64,000 nucleotides of DNA from an uncultured Lachnospiraceae bacterium (GTDB lineage: Bacteria > Bacillota > Clostridia > Lachnospirales > Lachnospiraceae): contig CATLGV010000004.1 in NCBI GenBank assembly GCA_949948735.1, positions 1 to 64,000 of the forward strand, read 5' to 3'. The notes below the pieces were generated by a model. It had not been told where the DNA came from, searched no databases, and saw only the letters and a list, made by a program, of their open reading frames with translations. Made by a program: the position numbers and the translations under genes. Of this stretch, positions 27,967-36,295 are shown one piece after another. Positions within the stretch are counted from its first letter, which is position 1, and every line of letters starts with the position of its first letter.

Positions 27967-28986
27967 ATGAAGGAAAAATTGGAGCAGATTAAGGCGGAGG
28001 CGATTCGCCAGATTAACGAGAGCGAGGCACTGGATAAATTAAATGACGTGCGTGTCAGCTTTCTTGGAAAAAAGGGGGAGCTGACTGCCGTCCTTAAAGG
28101 GATGAAGGATGTCGCGCCCGAGGAACGGCCGAAGGTGGGGCAGCTGGTAAACGAGGCGAGAGAAGAGATTGAGCGGGTGCTGGAGGAAGCAAAAGCCAAT
28201 ATGGAGAGAAAGCTTCGTGAAGCGCGGATGAAGGCGGAGGTTCTTGATGTGACGCTTCCTGCGATGAAAAGCAGGCTGGGGCATCGCCATCCCAATACGA
28301 TTGCGCTCGAGGAGGTTGAGCGGATCTTTATCGGTATGGGCTATGAGGTCGTTGAAGGACCCGAAATCGAAAAGGACTATTACAACTTTGAAGCGCTGAA
28401 TATCCCGGCGGATCATCCGGCAAAGGATGAGCAGGATACGTTTTACATCAACTCGGATATCCTTCTCAGGACACAGACCTCAGGCGTACAGGTGCATGAG
28501 ATGGAGAAGGGAAAGCTGCCAATCAGGATGCTTGCGCCCGGGCGGGTATTCCGTGCGGATGAGGTTGACGCCACGCATTCGCCGTCCTTCCACCAAATCG
28601 AGGGCCTTGTAATAGACAGGAATATCACGTTTGCCGATTTGAAGGGAACTCTGGCGGAGTTTGCCAGAGAGCTTTTCGGAGAGGATACGCGGGTAAAGTT
28701 CCGGCCGCATCATTTTCCGTTTACGGAGCCGTCGGCAGAGATGGATGTGTCCTGCTTTAAATGCGGCGGGAGCGGCTGCCGGTTCTGTAAAGGCGAGGGC
28801 TGGATTGAGATCCTTGGCTGCGGTATGGTACATCCCAAGGTGCTTCGCATGTGCAATATCGATCCCGACGAATATACCGGCTTTGCCTTTGGCGTAGGCC
28901 TGGAGCGGATTGCGCTGCTGAAATACGAAATCGATGATATGCGCCTGCTGTATGAGAATGATATCCGGTTTTTACGACAGTTTTGA
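27967..28986 (+). CDS. pheS: Phenylalanyl-tRNA synthetase alpha subunit
   Basis: The 339-residue catalytic subunit of PheRS. After an N-terminal coiled coil (1-90) come HPNTIALEEVERIF and the class II core: motif 2 (GRVFRADEVDATHSPSFHQI) and motif 3 (GFAFGVGLERIALLKY). The Cys cluster CFKCGGSGCRFCKGEGW near residue 263 is the zinc-like insertion seen in many bacterial PheS proteins. The ATG follows AAAGGAAGGAGAATTGG. It is followed by pheT, but the gap contains a palindromic element. Confidence 0.96.
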   Translation: MKEKLEQIKAEAIRQINESEALDKLNDVRVSFLGKKGELTAVLKGMKDVAPEERPKVGQLVNEAREEIERVLEEAKANMERKLREARMKAEVLDVTLPAMKSRLGHRHPNTIALEEVERIFIGMGYEVVEGPEIEKDYYNFEALNIPADHPAKDEQDTFYINSDILLRTQTSGVQVHEMEKGKLPIRMLAPGRVFRADEVDATHSPSFHQIEGLVIDRNITFADLKGTLAEFARELFGEDTRVKFRPHHFPFTEPSAEMDVSCFKCGGSGCRFCKGEGWIEILGCGMVHPKVLRMCNIDPDEYTGFAFGVGLERIALLKYEIDDMRLLYENDIRFLRQF

Positions 28987-28987
28987 C

Positions 28988-29121
28988 CATAACAAGAACT
29001 GCACACGAATGTGGAGCCGGGCGGCGCAAGTATACTTGCGCAAGACCGGGTACGCATTCGGGTATAGTGCGCGAAGCGCAAGCGAGAGGCCGCAGGCTTC
29101 GAGCAAGCAGCTTTTGTTATG
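28988..29121. repeat. Palindromic element between pheS and pheT
   Basis: CATAACAAGAACTGC (28988-29002) is nearly the reverse complement of GCAGCTTTTGTTATG (29107-29121). Between these arms sits a perfect palindrome, GCGCAAG-TATA-CTTGCGC (29024-29041), and GC-rich imperfect hairpins around CGCGAAGCGCAAGCG and GGCCGCAGGCTTCGAG. The element is about 134 bp long, has no gene, and lies inside an operon. It resembles a REP/MITE-type repeat; it could also act as an intra-operon RNA structure. Confidence 0.6.
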
Positions 29122-29164
29122 ACGGATTTACCTTATAAAATATAGAAGAAGAGGAGACAGGACA

Positions 29165-31585
29165 ATGAATACATCATTATCATGGATTAAGGCATATGTG
29201 CCGGAATTAGATTGTACGGACCAGGAATACAGAGACGCCATGACGCTTTCGGGAACGAAGGTAGAAGGCTTCTCGCGGCTTGACAATAATCTTGAGAAAA
29301 TCGTAGTGGGGCGCATTGACAGGATTGAGCGCCATCCCGACGCGGATAAGCTGATCATCTGCCAGGTCAATATCGGAGCGGAGACGATTCAGATTGTGAC
29401 CGGCGCGCCGAATGTAAAAGAAGGGGATTTGGTGCCGGTCGTGCTTGACGGCGGTAAGGTGGCCGGCGGACATGACGGCGGGCCGCTTCCCGAGGACGGC
29501 ATTAAGATTAAGGCCGGAAAGCTGCGCGGAATCGAATCCTGCGGGATGATGTGCGCGATTGAGGAGCTGGGCACCAGCAGGGACTTATATCCGGAAGCGC
29601 CCGAGGACGGCGTCTATGTGTTCCGGAAGCAGGTGACGCCCGGTGCGGATGCGGTTGAGGCGCTGGGGCTGCATGATACGGTCGTAGAATACGAGATTAC
29701 CTCAAACCGCGTGGACTGCTACAGTGTTTTAGGCATTGCCAGAGAAGCGGCGGCAACCTTCAAAAAGCCCTTTCACGCGCCAGCTGTGAACGTTCAGGGA
29801 AATAATGAGGATGTGAATCAGTATATCTCCGTGGAAGTAAAGGATACGGATCTGTGTACCCGCTACTGCGCGCGCGTGTGTAAGAATATTAAGCTTGCCC
29901 CGTCGCCGGAATGGATGCAGCGCAGGCTTGCGTCCTGCGGCATTCGTCCGATTAATAATCTGGTTGATATTACGAACTACGTGATGATGGAATACGGCCA
30001 GCCGATGCATGCGTATGATTTGAGCACGATAGCAGGAAACAAAATTATTGTCAGACGCGCAAAGGACGGCGATACATTCCAGACGCTTGACGGACAGATG
30101 AGAAAGCTCGATTCGGAAATTCTTATGATTTGTGACGCGGAAAAGGAAATCGGCCTTGCGGGTATTATGGGCGGTGAAAATTCCAAGATTACGGATACCG
30201 TGGATACCGTGCTCTTTGAGGCGGCGACCTTCAACGGCGCGAATATCAGAAAGTCGGCAAAGCGGGTAGGGCTTCGAACCGACGCCTCCGGCATTTTTGA
30301 GAAGGGGCTTGACCCCAGAAACGCGGAAGCGGCAATCAACAGGGCCTGCCAGCTGATCGAGGAGCTGGGCTGCGGTGAGGTCGTCGGCGGAATCGTGGAT
30401 GTAAAGGAGCCGTTTGCGGAGCTGAGGCAGATTGCGTTTGAGCCGGAGCGGATTAATAAATTCCTGGGAACCGAAATCTCCAGAGAGGAAATGCTGGAAA
30501 TATTTGAGCGGCTGGAGCTTGCCTATGATGCGCAGACCAATCTCATCACGGTGCCTTCCTTCCGCCAGGATATCGAGTGCTTTGCGGATATAGCGGAGGA
30601 GGCCGCACGGTTTTACGGATATGACAAAATCCCGACGACGCTGCCGATGGGAGAGTCGACGACGGGTAAGCTGTCGTTCAAGCTCAGGATTGAGCAGAAG
30701 GCAAGGGACGTTGCGGAATATTGCGGATTTTCACAGGGTATGTGCTATTCGTTTGAAAGCCCGAAGGTGTTTGATAAGCTGCTGCTTCCGGCAGACAGTC
30801 CGCTTCGCGGCGCGATCACGATTGCAAACCCTTTGGGTGAGGATTTCTCGATTATGCGGACCATATCGCTCAACGGAATACTGACATCGCTTGCTGCCAA
30901 TTACAACCGGCGCAATAAGAATGTGCGCCTCTACGAGCTTGGCAATATCTATATTCCCCAAAGCCTTCCGGTTGAGGATTATCCGGATGAGCGGATGCAG
31001 TTCACTCTGGGAATGTACGGTGACGGCGATTTCTTCGCGATGAAGGGCGTTGTGGAGGAGTTCCTGGCCGGTATCGGCATGAAAGCCAGGCCCAAATATG
31101 ACCCGAATGCGGGAAAACCGTTTCTGCATCCCGGACGTCAGGCGCTGATTCGATATAAGGACGCCGTAATCGGATATCTTGGCGAGGTGCATCCGGAGGT
31201 GACGGACAATTACGATATTGACACCCGGGTATATGTTGCGGTGCTGGATATGCCGGAGCTTCTTCCGTATGCTTCCTTTGAGCGCAAATACGAAGGCATT
31301 GCGAAATATCCCGCTGTTTCAAGGGATATCAGCATGGTAGTGCCCAAGGGAGTCCTGGTTGGCGATATCGAGCAGGTGATTGAACAGCGCGGCGGAAAAA
31401 TCATGGAGGAGTACGAGCTCTTTGACATCTATGAGGGCGCCCAGATAAAGGCAGGCTTTAAGTCGGTTGCGTACTCGATTACCTTCCGGGCAGAGGACCG
31501 GACGCTTGAGGAAAGCGACGTGGCCAGCGCGATGAAGAAAATTCTCAACGGCCTGGAGGGACTTGGGATAGAGCTGCGCGCATAA
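29165..31585 (+). CDS. pheT: Phenylalanyl-tRNA synthetase beta subunit
   Basis: This 806-residue subunit holds the editing and tRNA-binding modules of PheRS. In order: a tRNA-binding OB domain (residues 40-150, [16 protein letters not shown]), the B3/B4 editing domain ([20 protein letters not shown]), a B5 domain (about 400-470), the catalytic-like core and the FDX-ACB anticodon-binding domain at the end ([16 protein letters not shown]). Length and order match bacterial PheT. GAGGAGACAG precedes the ATG. Confidence 0.97.
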   Translation: MNTSLSWIKAYVPELDCTDQEYRDAMTLSGTKVEGFSRLDNNLEKIVVGRIDRIERHPDADKLIICQVNIGAETIQIVTGAPNVKEGDLVPVVLDGGKVAGGHDGGPLPEDGIKIKAGKLRGIESCGMMCAIEELGTSRDLYPEAPEDGVYVFRKQVTPGADAVEALGLHDTVVEYEITSNRVDCYSVLGIAREAAATFKKPFHAPAVNVQGNNEDVNQYISVEVKDTDLCTRYCARVCKNIKLAPSPEWMQRRLASCGIRPINNLVDITNYVMMEYGQPMHAYDLSTIAGNKIIVRRAKDGDTFQTLDGQMRKLDSEILMICDAEKEIGLAGIMGGENSKITDTVDTVLFEAATFNGANIRKSAKRVGLRTDASGIFEKGLDPRNAEAAINRACQLIEELGCGEVVGGIVDVKEPFAELRQIAFEPERINKFLGTEISREEMLEIFERLELAYDAQTNLITVPSFRQDIECFADIAEEAARFYGYDKIPTTLPMGESTTGKLSFKLRIEQKARDVAEYCGFSQGMCYSFESPKVFDKLLLPADSPLRGAITIANPLGEDFSIMRTISLNGILTSLAANYNRRNKNVRLYELGNIYIPQSLPVEDYPDERMQFTLGMYGDGDFFAMKGVVEEFLAGIGMKARPKYDPNAGKPFLHPGRQALIRYKDAVIGYLGEVHPEVTDNYDIDTRVYVAVLDMPELLPYASFERKYEGIAKYPAVSRDISMVVPKGVLVGDIEQVIEQRGGKIMEEYELFDIYEGAQIKAGFKSVAYSITFRAEDRTLEESDVASAMKKILNGLEGLGIELRA

Positions 31586-31611
31586 ATGAGTCTGCAGGCT
31601 GTGAAAGGGAC

Positions 31612-32667
31612 ATGGTTATAAGAATGAAAGAGCTTTTAAAGAAGGATTTTTACTTTGACCTGCCGCCGGAGCTGATCGCGCAGGATCCGCTGGAGGATCG
31701 GTCGGGCTCCAGACTGCTGGTGCTGGAGAAGGAGACCGGCGCGGTCGAACACAAAGCCTTCACGGATATTACGGACTATCTGCGGGCAGGGGACTGTCTG
31801 GTATTGAATAATACCAAAGTGATTCCTGCCCGGCTGATGGGCGTTAAGGAGGAGACCGGCGCGGCAATTGAGGTGCTTTTGTTAAAGCGGCGGGAAAATG
31901 ACGTGTGGGAAACGCTTGTACGGCCCGGAAAAAAAGCAAAGCCGGGTGCGGTAATCCGGTTTGGCGGCGGCCTGCTCACGGGAACCGTGCTGGACGTGGT
32001 CGAAGAGGGCAACCGGCTGATTCGTTTTTCCTACGAGGGTATTTTTGAAGAGGTGCTCGACAGGCTTGGCGAAATGCCGCTGCCGCCGTATATTACGCAT
32101 AAGCTTGCCGACAGGAGCCGCTATCAGACTGTTTATGCAAAATACGAAGGCTCCGCGGCGGCGCCTACGGCCGGACTGCACTTTACGGAGGCGCTTTTAA
32201 AGCAGATTGCGGATAAGGGCGTAAGAATCGCCTATGTGACGCTGCATGTGGGGCTGGGGACCTTCCGGCCCGTAAAGGAGGAGAACCTGCTCAACCATCA
32301 TATGCATACGGAATGGTATCAGATTACGCAGGAGACTGCGGATTTGATTAATGAAACAAAGGCTGCGGGCGGACGAATCTTCTGTGTCGGCACGACAAGC
32401 TGCCGCGCGGTTGAGAGTGCGGCGGACGAGACGGGAAAAGTAGCTGCCGGTGCGGACGAGACAGAGATTTTCATTTATCCGGGATACCGGTTCAAGGTGC
32501 TTGACAATCTGATAACGAATTTCCATCTGCCGGAATCGACGCTGATTATGCTGGTTTCAGCGCTTGCGGGGCGCGAAAACGTACTGAATGCGTACCGGAT
32601 AGCGGTTGAGGAGCGTTACCGGTTTTTCTCGTTTGGGGATGCGATGCTGGTCTGGCAGCGTTTTTAA
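31612..32667 (+). CDS. queA: S-adenosylmethionine:tRNA ribosyltransferase-isomerase
   Basis: The enzyme builds epoxyqueuosine on tRNA from preQ1 and SAM. The protein shows [20 protein letters not shown], the segment [25 protein letters not shown]-type motif [14 protein letters not shown], and [11 protein letters not shown] with [12 protein letters not shown] at the end, all typical of QueA. The first in-frame ATG is 31612; ATG 31624 is also possible because the GAAAGGGA ribosome binding site is rather close to the first. The other queuosine genes (tgt, for example) are not in the window. It is 27 bases after pheT. Confidence 0.95.
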   Translation: MVIRMKELLKKDFYFDLPPELIAQDPLEDRSGSRLLVLEKETGAVEHKAFTDITDYLRAGDCLVLNNTKVIPARLMGVKEETGAAIEVLLLKRRENDVWETLVRPGKKAKPGAVIRFGGGLLTGTVLDVVEEGNRLIRFSYEGIFEEVLDRLGEMPLPPYITHKLADRSRYQTVYAKYEGSAAAPTAGLHFTEALLKQIADKGVRIAYVTLHVGLGTFRPVKEENLLNHHMHTEWYQITQETADLINETKAAGGRIFCVGTTSCRAVESAADETGKVAAGADETEIFIYPGYRFKVLDNLITNFHLPESTLIMLVSALAGRENVLNAYRIAVEERYRFFSFGDAMLVWQRF

Positions 32668-32668
32668 G

Positions 32669-32697
32669 TTGACAGAAAATGCTCGGGGATATAAACT
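32669..32697 (+). promoter_or_regulatory. Possible promoter of the pilZ group
   Basis: TTGACA (32669-32674) is followed after 17 bases by TAAACT; TATAAA at 15 bases is the alternative. It begins directly after the queA stop. Confidence 0.45.
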
Positions 32698-32735
32698 GGA
32701 GATATGAATATTCGCACACAAAGGAGCATGGTGAT

Positions 32736-33074
32736 ATGGAAGAGAGAAGAAAAAGTAAGAGAACGGATTTAAAGTCTAAGCTGCTGGCGAAAAGGCTTGA
32801 TTCGGATACGCAGGAGGAAATCGGCATTGATATTATCAATATATCAAAGACGGGAATCGGATTTTACTGCGATGAAATCCTTGATATGGGCGCAGTGTAT
32901 GAGGCGTATATGACCATATGGACAAAAGAGGTTATTCACGCGTTTATCGAGATTGTGAGAATCGAAAAGCACCCGGATACCTTTGAGTGCGGCGGTCTTT
33001 TTATCGGAATGCCGGAGATCGACTTGCAGCGAATCGATATTTATAATGTAGTTTCGGAGAATGTAAAGGAATAG
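32736..33074 (+). CDS. PilZ domain protein
   Basis: This 112-residue protein consists almost wholly of a PilZ domain, a c-di-GMP-binding fold. It starts MEERRKSKRTDL with the RxxxR-type arginine cluster and continues to IDIINISKTGIGFYCDEIL, matching the (D/N)xSxxG motif (here NISKTG). The rest is the beta-barrel, with FECGGLFIGM near its end. It probably transmits c-di-GMP signals to a partner not evident here. ATG 32736 follows AAGGAGCATGGTGAT. Two small genes follow closely, and the three may form one unit. Confidence 0.8.
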   Translation: MEERRKSKRTDLKSKLLAKRLDSDTQEEIGIDIINISKTGIGFYCDEILDMGAVYEAYMTIWTKEVIHAFIEIVRIEKHPDTFECGGLFIGMPEIDLQRIDIYNVVSENVKE

Positions 33075-33098
33075 GATGCTGCGATAAGGAGGGGCGCC

Positions 33099-33359
33099 GT
33101 GGAATCAAACCGCAACGATTTTGAAGAACGTTCTTTAAAGCATAAGAAAAAAATGGTGGCGCCGATTGTGATTTCCGTCGTTATCATCGTATATTACTGT
33201 TTTTTTGCCGCGGTCTGCATTGTGATGCCGATTCCGTGGATTGCAAGGCTGCTGTTTGGGATTATACCGCTTGCGTTGATAGGCGTTATAATATATGTAT
33301 TGGTAGAAAGAATCCATGAGATAAGGAGTGGGGAAGAGGATGATCTTAGTAAATACTGA
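33099..33359 (+). CDS. Small membrane protein, two transmembrane helices
   Basis: An 86-residue protein with a charged N-terminus (residues 1-19) and two hydrophobic helices, about 21-43 (VAPIVISVVIIVYYCFFAAV) and 47-68. The C-terminus is acidic. It starts with GTG 33099 behind AAGGAGGGGCGCC. I do not recognise the family. It overlaps the start of the next gene by 20 bases, so translation is coupled. Confidence 0.65.
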   Translation: MESNRNDFEERSLKHKKKMVAPIVISVVIIVYYCFFAAVCIVMPIPWIARLLFGIIPLALIGVIIYVLVERIHEIRSGEEDDLSKY

Positions 33360-33651
33360 TTATATTTCCGGAAAAGAAACGGAGATGCTCGGACTGGTAA
33401 AGGGAAGCACGATTCAGAGCAAAAATATCGGAAGGGACATATCCCAGAGCTTTAAGACGCTTGTGGGTGGAGAGCTGAAGGCGTACACGGAGATGATGAA
33501 TGAAGCCAGAGCGCTTGCGACAAAGCGTATGGTGGAGGAGGCGGAGCGCCTTGGCGCGGACGCGATTCTGTGCGTGCGCTATGCATCCTCTGCGGTTATG
33601 CAGGGAGCGGCGGAGGTAATCGCGTACGGAACGGCTGTAAAGTTTCAGTAA
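33340..33651 (+). CDS. YbjQ/UPF0145 family protein
   Basis: The 103-residue protein starts MILVNTDYISGKETEMLGLV, carries KGSTIQSKNIGRDISQSFKT in its first third and RMVEEAERLGADAILCVRYA in the middle, and fits the YbjQ (heavy-metal-binding-like) family, a pentameric fold of unknown function. ATG 33340 lies inside the end of the upstream membrane protein gene; GGGGAAGAGG serves as the ribosome binding site. Members are often found next to small membrane proteins, as here. Confidence 0.85.
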   Translation: MILVNTDYISGKETEMLGLVKGSTIQSKNIGRDISQSFKTLVGGELKAYTEMMNEARALATKRMVEEAERLGADAILCVRYASSAVMQGAAEVIAYGTAVKFQ

Positions 33652-33719
33652 GAAGCTTTAAGGAAGCGCTTTAATCAGCGTTTTCCGAAAGACAGTCTTT
33701 AACGAATAGGGAAGTAAAG

Positions 33720-33763
33720 CAAGGCTCTTTTAGGGAAACGCTGACAAAAGAGCCTTGTTTTTG
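33720..33763 (+). terminator. Terminator or attenuator ahead of the dehydratase genes
   Basis: CAAGGCTCTTTT (33720-33731) pairs with AAAAGAGCCTTG (33746-33757), followed by five T. The 14-base loop AGGGAAACGCTGAC is complementary to TCAGCGTTTTCC at 33675-33686, upstream, so an alternative or tertiary pairing is possible. It could simply end the ybjQ transcript, or be an attenuator for the downstream operon. Confidence 0.7.
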
Positions 33764-33794
33764 ATTGAATTATCGGGAAGGAGCATGGAATAAA

Positions 33795-34262
33795 ATGGGA
33801 AAGGTTTTTAAGTTTGATCAGGACGTCGATACGGACCAGATTATTGCGTCGCAGTACATCATATATCCAACGATTGACGAGATGAAGCCGCATGCCTTCG
33901 AGTCGCTGGATCCGGACTTTGCCGGCAGCGTGCAGGCGGGGGACTATGTGGTTGCGTCGGAGAATTTTGGGTGCGGTTCGTCGCGGGAGCAGGCGCCGAC
34001 GGTGCTCAAGGCGCTGGGGGTCAAAGCGGTTATTGCAAAGTCCTTTGCACGGATTTTCTACAGGAACGCGATCAACATAGGACTTCCGGTGATTGTCTGC
34101 AAGGAGCTGTACGATCATGTAAATGCGGGCGACGAGATGGAGCTTTCCATGCAGGAGGGCGTGGTGCGCGCAAACGGGCAGGAATATGAGTGTACGAAGC
34201 TGCCGGAATACATGCAGGGAATCCTCGACCAGGGCGGGCTGATCGCATCGCTTGATAAATGA
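33795..34262 (+). CDS. Isopropylmalate dehydratase-family small subunit, copy 1
   Basis: A 155-residue small subunit of the aconitase-like hydro-lyase family. It contains the swivel-domain motifs FDQDVDTDQIIASQY near residue 6, ENFGCGSSREQAP near 56 and AKSFARIFYRNAINIGLP. Length fits the archaeal-type LeuD form rather than the longer enterobacterial one. The partner large subunit follows. A second small/large pair lies immediately downstream. Which pair makes leucine and which handles another malate derivative cannot be decided from sequence. ATG 33795 is the only start that gives the normal N-terminus. Confidence 0.88.
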   Translation: MGKVFKFDQDVDTDQIIASQYIIYPTIDEMKPHAFESLDPDFAGSVQAGDYVVASENFGCGSSREQAPTVLKALGVKAVIAKSFARIFYRNAINIGLPVIVCKELYDHVNAGDEMELSMQEGVVRANGQEYECTKLPEYMQGILDQGGLIASLDK

Positions 34263-34314
34263 CGGGAGCGTACATGAAGGAAGCAGAAAACGGAGCAGGA
34301 AGGATGGTTTCAAA

Positions 34315-35568
34315 ATGGGAATGACAATAGCGGAAAAAATTATTGCGGCGGCGGCCGGCGTCGAGACGGTAAAGCCGGGCGATATTCACACGGTGGAGCT
34401 GGACCGGCTGATGAGCAACGACGGGACGACACATTTGACGATTGATATGTATCATAAGCTGAAAAATCCGCGCATTGCGGATGTAAACAAATTAGTATGG
34501 ATTATGGACCACAACGTGCCCTGCGACAGTGTAAAAACGGCGGCCTCACACAAGAAAATGCGCGATTTTGCAAGAGAACACAAAATCACCTTCTACGAGG
34601 GAGCGGGCGTCTGCCATCAGGTAATGCTGGAGAAGCATGTGACAAGCGGCGAGCTGATTTTCGGAGCGGACAGCCATACCTGCGCATACGGCGCAGTCGG
34701 CGCGTTTGGCACGGGGGTGGGCTGTACGGATTACCTTTATGCGATGGTGACAGGGCATTCATGGCTCCTGGTACCGGAAACGCTGCGCTTTAACTTGAAG
34801 GGGAAGCTTGGTGACGGCGTATATGCGAGAGACCTGATTCTTTCGATTATCGGGCAGATCGGCGCCAACGGCGCCAACTATATGGCAATGGAGTTTGGCG
34901 GGGAAGGGCTGAAGACCCTGAATATGAGCGACAGAATCGCTGTCTGCAATCTCTGCGTGGAGGCCGGCGCCAAAACCGCGCTGATGGAGGTCGACGAGAT
35001 TACGCTTGCGTATTTAAAGGAGCACGGCAGGGAGCCGAAACATGTCTTTCAGAGCGACCCGGATGCGTCATATGCGAGGGTTTATGAGATTGACCTGTCA
35101 GCTATCCGGCCCATCGTGGCAAAGCCGCATTTTGTGGACAGTGTTGTCGATGCGAAGGAATGTGTGGGAACGCATATCGACGAGGCGTTTCTGGGCTCCT
35201 GCAACAACGGGCGGATTGAAGATTTGAGGGTCGGCGCGGAGCTGATAAAGGGCAGAAAGGTGCATCCGCTGGTGCGTTTTCTGGTAGTTCCTGCAAGCGC
35301 CGAGGTATACAGGCAGGCCCTTGCGGAGGGTATTATTGATACCTTTATGGAAGCCGGTGCAATCGTGATGAACCCCAACTGCAGTGTGTGCTGGGGAAGC
35401 TGCCAGGGCGTTATCGGCGAGGGCGAGGTGCTGATCAGCACCGGTACCCGCAATTTTAAAGGCCGCGCAGGGCATAAGGATTCATTTGTGTATCTTGCAA
35501 GCGCGGCGACGGTGACGGCCTCGGCCATTAAGGGAGAGATTGCGACCGCGGCGGATATAGCAGGCTGA
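34315..35568 (+). CDS. Isopropylmalate dehydratase-family large subunit, copy 1
   Basis: A 417-residue aconitase-like large subunit carrying the 4Fe-4S cluster. Cluster cysteines are in GSCNNGR (about residue 300) and NPNCSVCWGSC (about 355-365). FGADSHTCAYGAVGAFGTGV marks the substrate site. Compared with bacterial LeuC, it is the shorter 'homoaconitase-like' type. The extra Cys in CSVCWGSC distinguishes it from the second copy (HPSCGLCCG). The ATG follows CAGGAAGGATGG, 52 bases after the small subunit. Confidence 0.88.
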   Translation: MGMTIAEKIIAAAAGVETVKPGDIHTVELDRLMSNDGTTHLTIDMYHKLKNPRIADVNKLVWIMDHNVPCDSVKTAASHKKMRDFAREHKITFYEGAGVCHQVMLEKHVTSGELIFGADSHTCAYGAVGAFGTGVGCTDYLYAMVTGHSWLLVPETLRFNLKGKLGDGVYARDLILSIIGQIGANGANYMAMEFGGEGLKTLNMSDRIAVCNLCVEAGAKTALMEVDEITLAYLKEHGREPKHVFQSDPDASYARVYEIDLSAIRPIVAKPHFVDSVVDAKECVGTHIDEAFLGSCNNGRIEDLRVGAELIKGRKVHPLVRFLVVPASAEVYRQALAEGIIDTFMEAGAIVMNPNCSVCWGSCQGVIGEGEVLISTGTRNFKGRAGHKDSFVYLASAATVTASAIKGEIATAADIAG

Positions 35569-35602
35569 CAAGGTGGTGCTTTGCAGCTCAAGCTTGCGGT
35601 CT

Positions 35603-35616
35603 GTCAATTGAGGGTA
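35603..35616. repeat. Isolated end of the MITE-like repeat (GTCAATTGAGGGTA)
   Basis: This 14-base sequence matches the inner-to-outer end of the element at 14354-14630 (GTCAATTAAGGGTA) with one change. No facing copy is found nearby, so it looks like one end of a deleted or degenerate element in the gap between the two dehydratase pairs. Confidence 0.5.
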
Positions 35617-35699
35617 TGGTTATAACGGGATTTGTGACTGCGCGTTGCTTGCCACAAACTCGTTTAGGCGCAAAAAGCAGCGCGGAAATGGAGAAAATA

Positions 35700-36197
35700 A
35701 TGGATAAATTTACTGGAAAGGTATGGGTTTTGGGGGATGATATCGACACGGACATCATTATCCCGACAGAGTACCTTGCGTTAAAGACGGTGCAGGATAT
35801 GGCGCCCTATGCGTTTTCACCGCTGCGCCCTGAGCTGGCAGGGCAGATCAGGGACGGCGATATGATCGTGGCCGGCAAAAATTTCGGCTGCGGTTCGTCA
35901 AGAGAACAGGCCCCTGAGATTATCAAGGCGCTGGGCGTCAGGTGCGTGATTGCAAAATCCTTTGCGCGGATTTTCTTCCGCAATGCCATCAACAACGGCC
36001 TGCTGCTGATTGAGAATGATAAGCTGCGGGATGCCGTAAGCGAGGGCGATGAGATTACCGTTGTGCTGAATCACTTTATAGAGCATCAGGGAGCGCAGTA
36101 CCCGATTACGCCGCTGCCGCAAAATCTGGTCGAGATCCTCAATGCGGGCGGGTTAGTTCAGGCAATGAAAAAACGAAACAATTCTAAGGGTATATAG
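35700..36197 (+). CDS. Isopropylmalate dehydratase-family small subunit, copy 2
   Basis: A 165-residue small subunit: VLGDDIDTDIIIPTEYLALK near residue 10, KNFGCGSSREQAPEIIKALG near 62 and AKSFARIFFRNAINNGLLLI near 90. It is closely related in layout to copy 1 but clearly diverged. ATG 35700 follows GGAG by six bases; the longer in-frame upstream stretch overlaps repeat sequence and is probably untranslated. It is followed, after about 100 bases, by its large subunit. Confidence 0.88.
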   Translation: MDKFTGKVWVLGDDIDTDIIIPTEYLALKTVQDMAPYAFSPLRPELAGQIRDGDMIVAGKNFGCGSSREQAPEIIKALGVRCVIAKSFARIFFRNAINNGLLLIENDKLRDAVSEGDEITVVLNHFIEHQGAQYPITPLPQNLVEILNAGGLVQAMKKRNNSKGI

Positions 36198-36295
36198 GAC
36201 ATAGCCTGAGAATTGCCAGTCTTTTAGAAAAATGCCAAAAGCGGGCATTTTTCGTATGGCGTGATTGAACGGATAAAGTATTTAGGAGGAGCGCT

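Noticed and set aside
33664-33671. CcpA/LacI-type operator around AAGCGCTT
   Set aside because: Only the central eight bases are symmetric; the flanks do not fit the catabolite-repression consensus.
35616-35699. N-terminal extension of the second small dehydratase subunit
   Set aside because: The extra 28 residues have no counterpart in the family, include repeat sequence, and a good start with GGAG lies at 35700.
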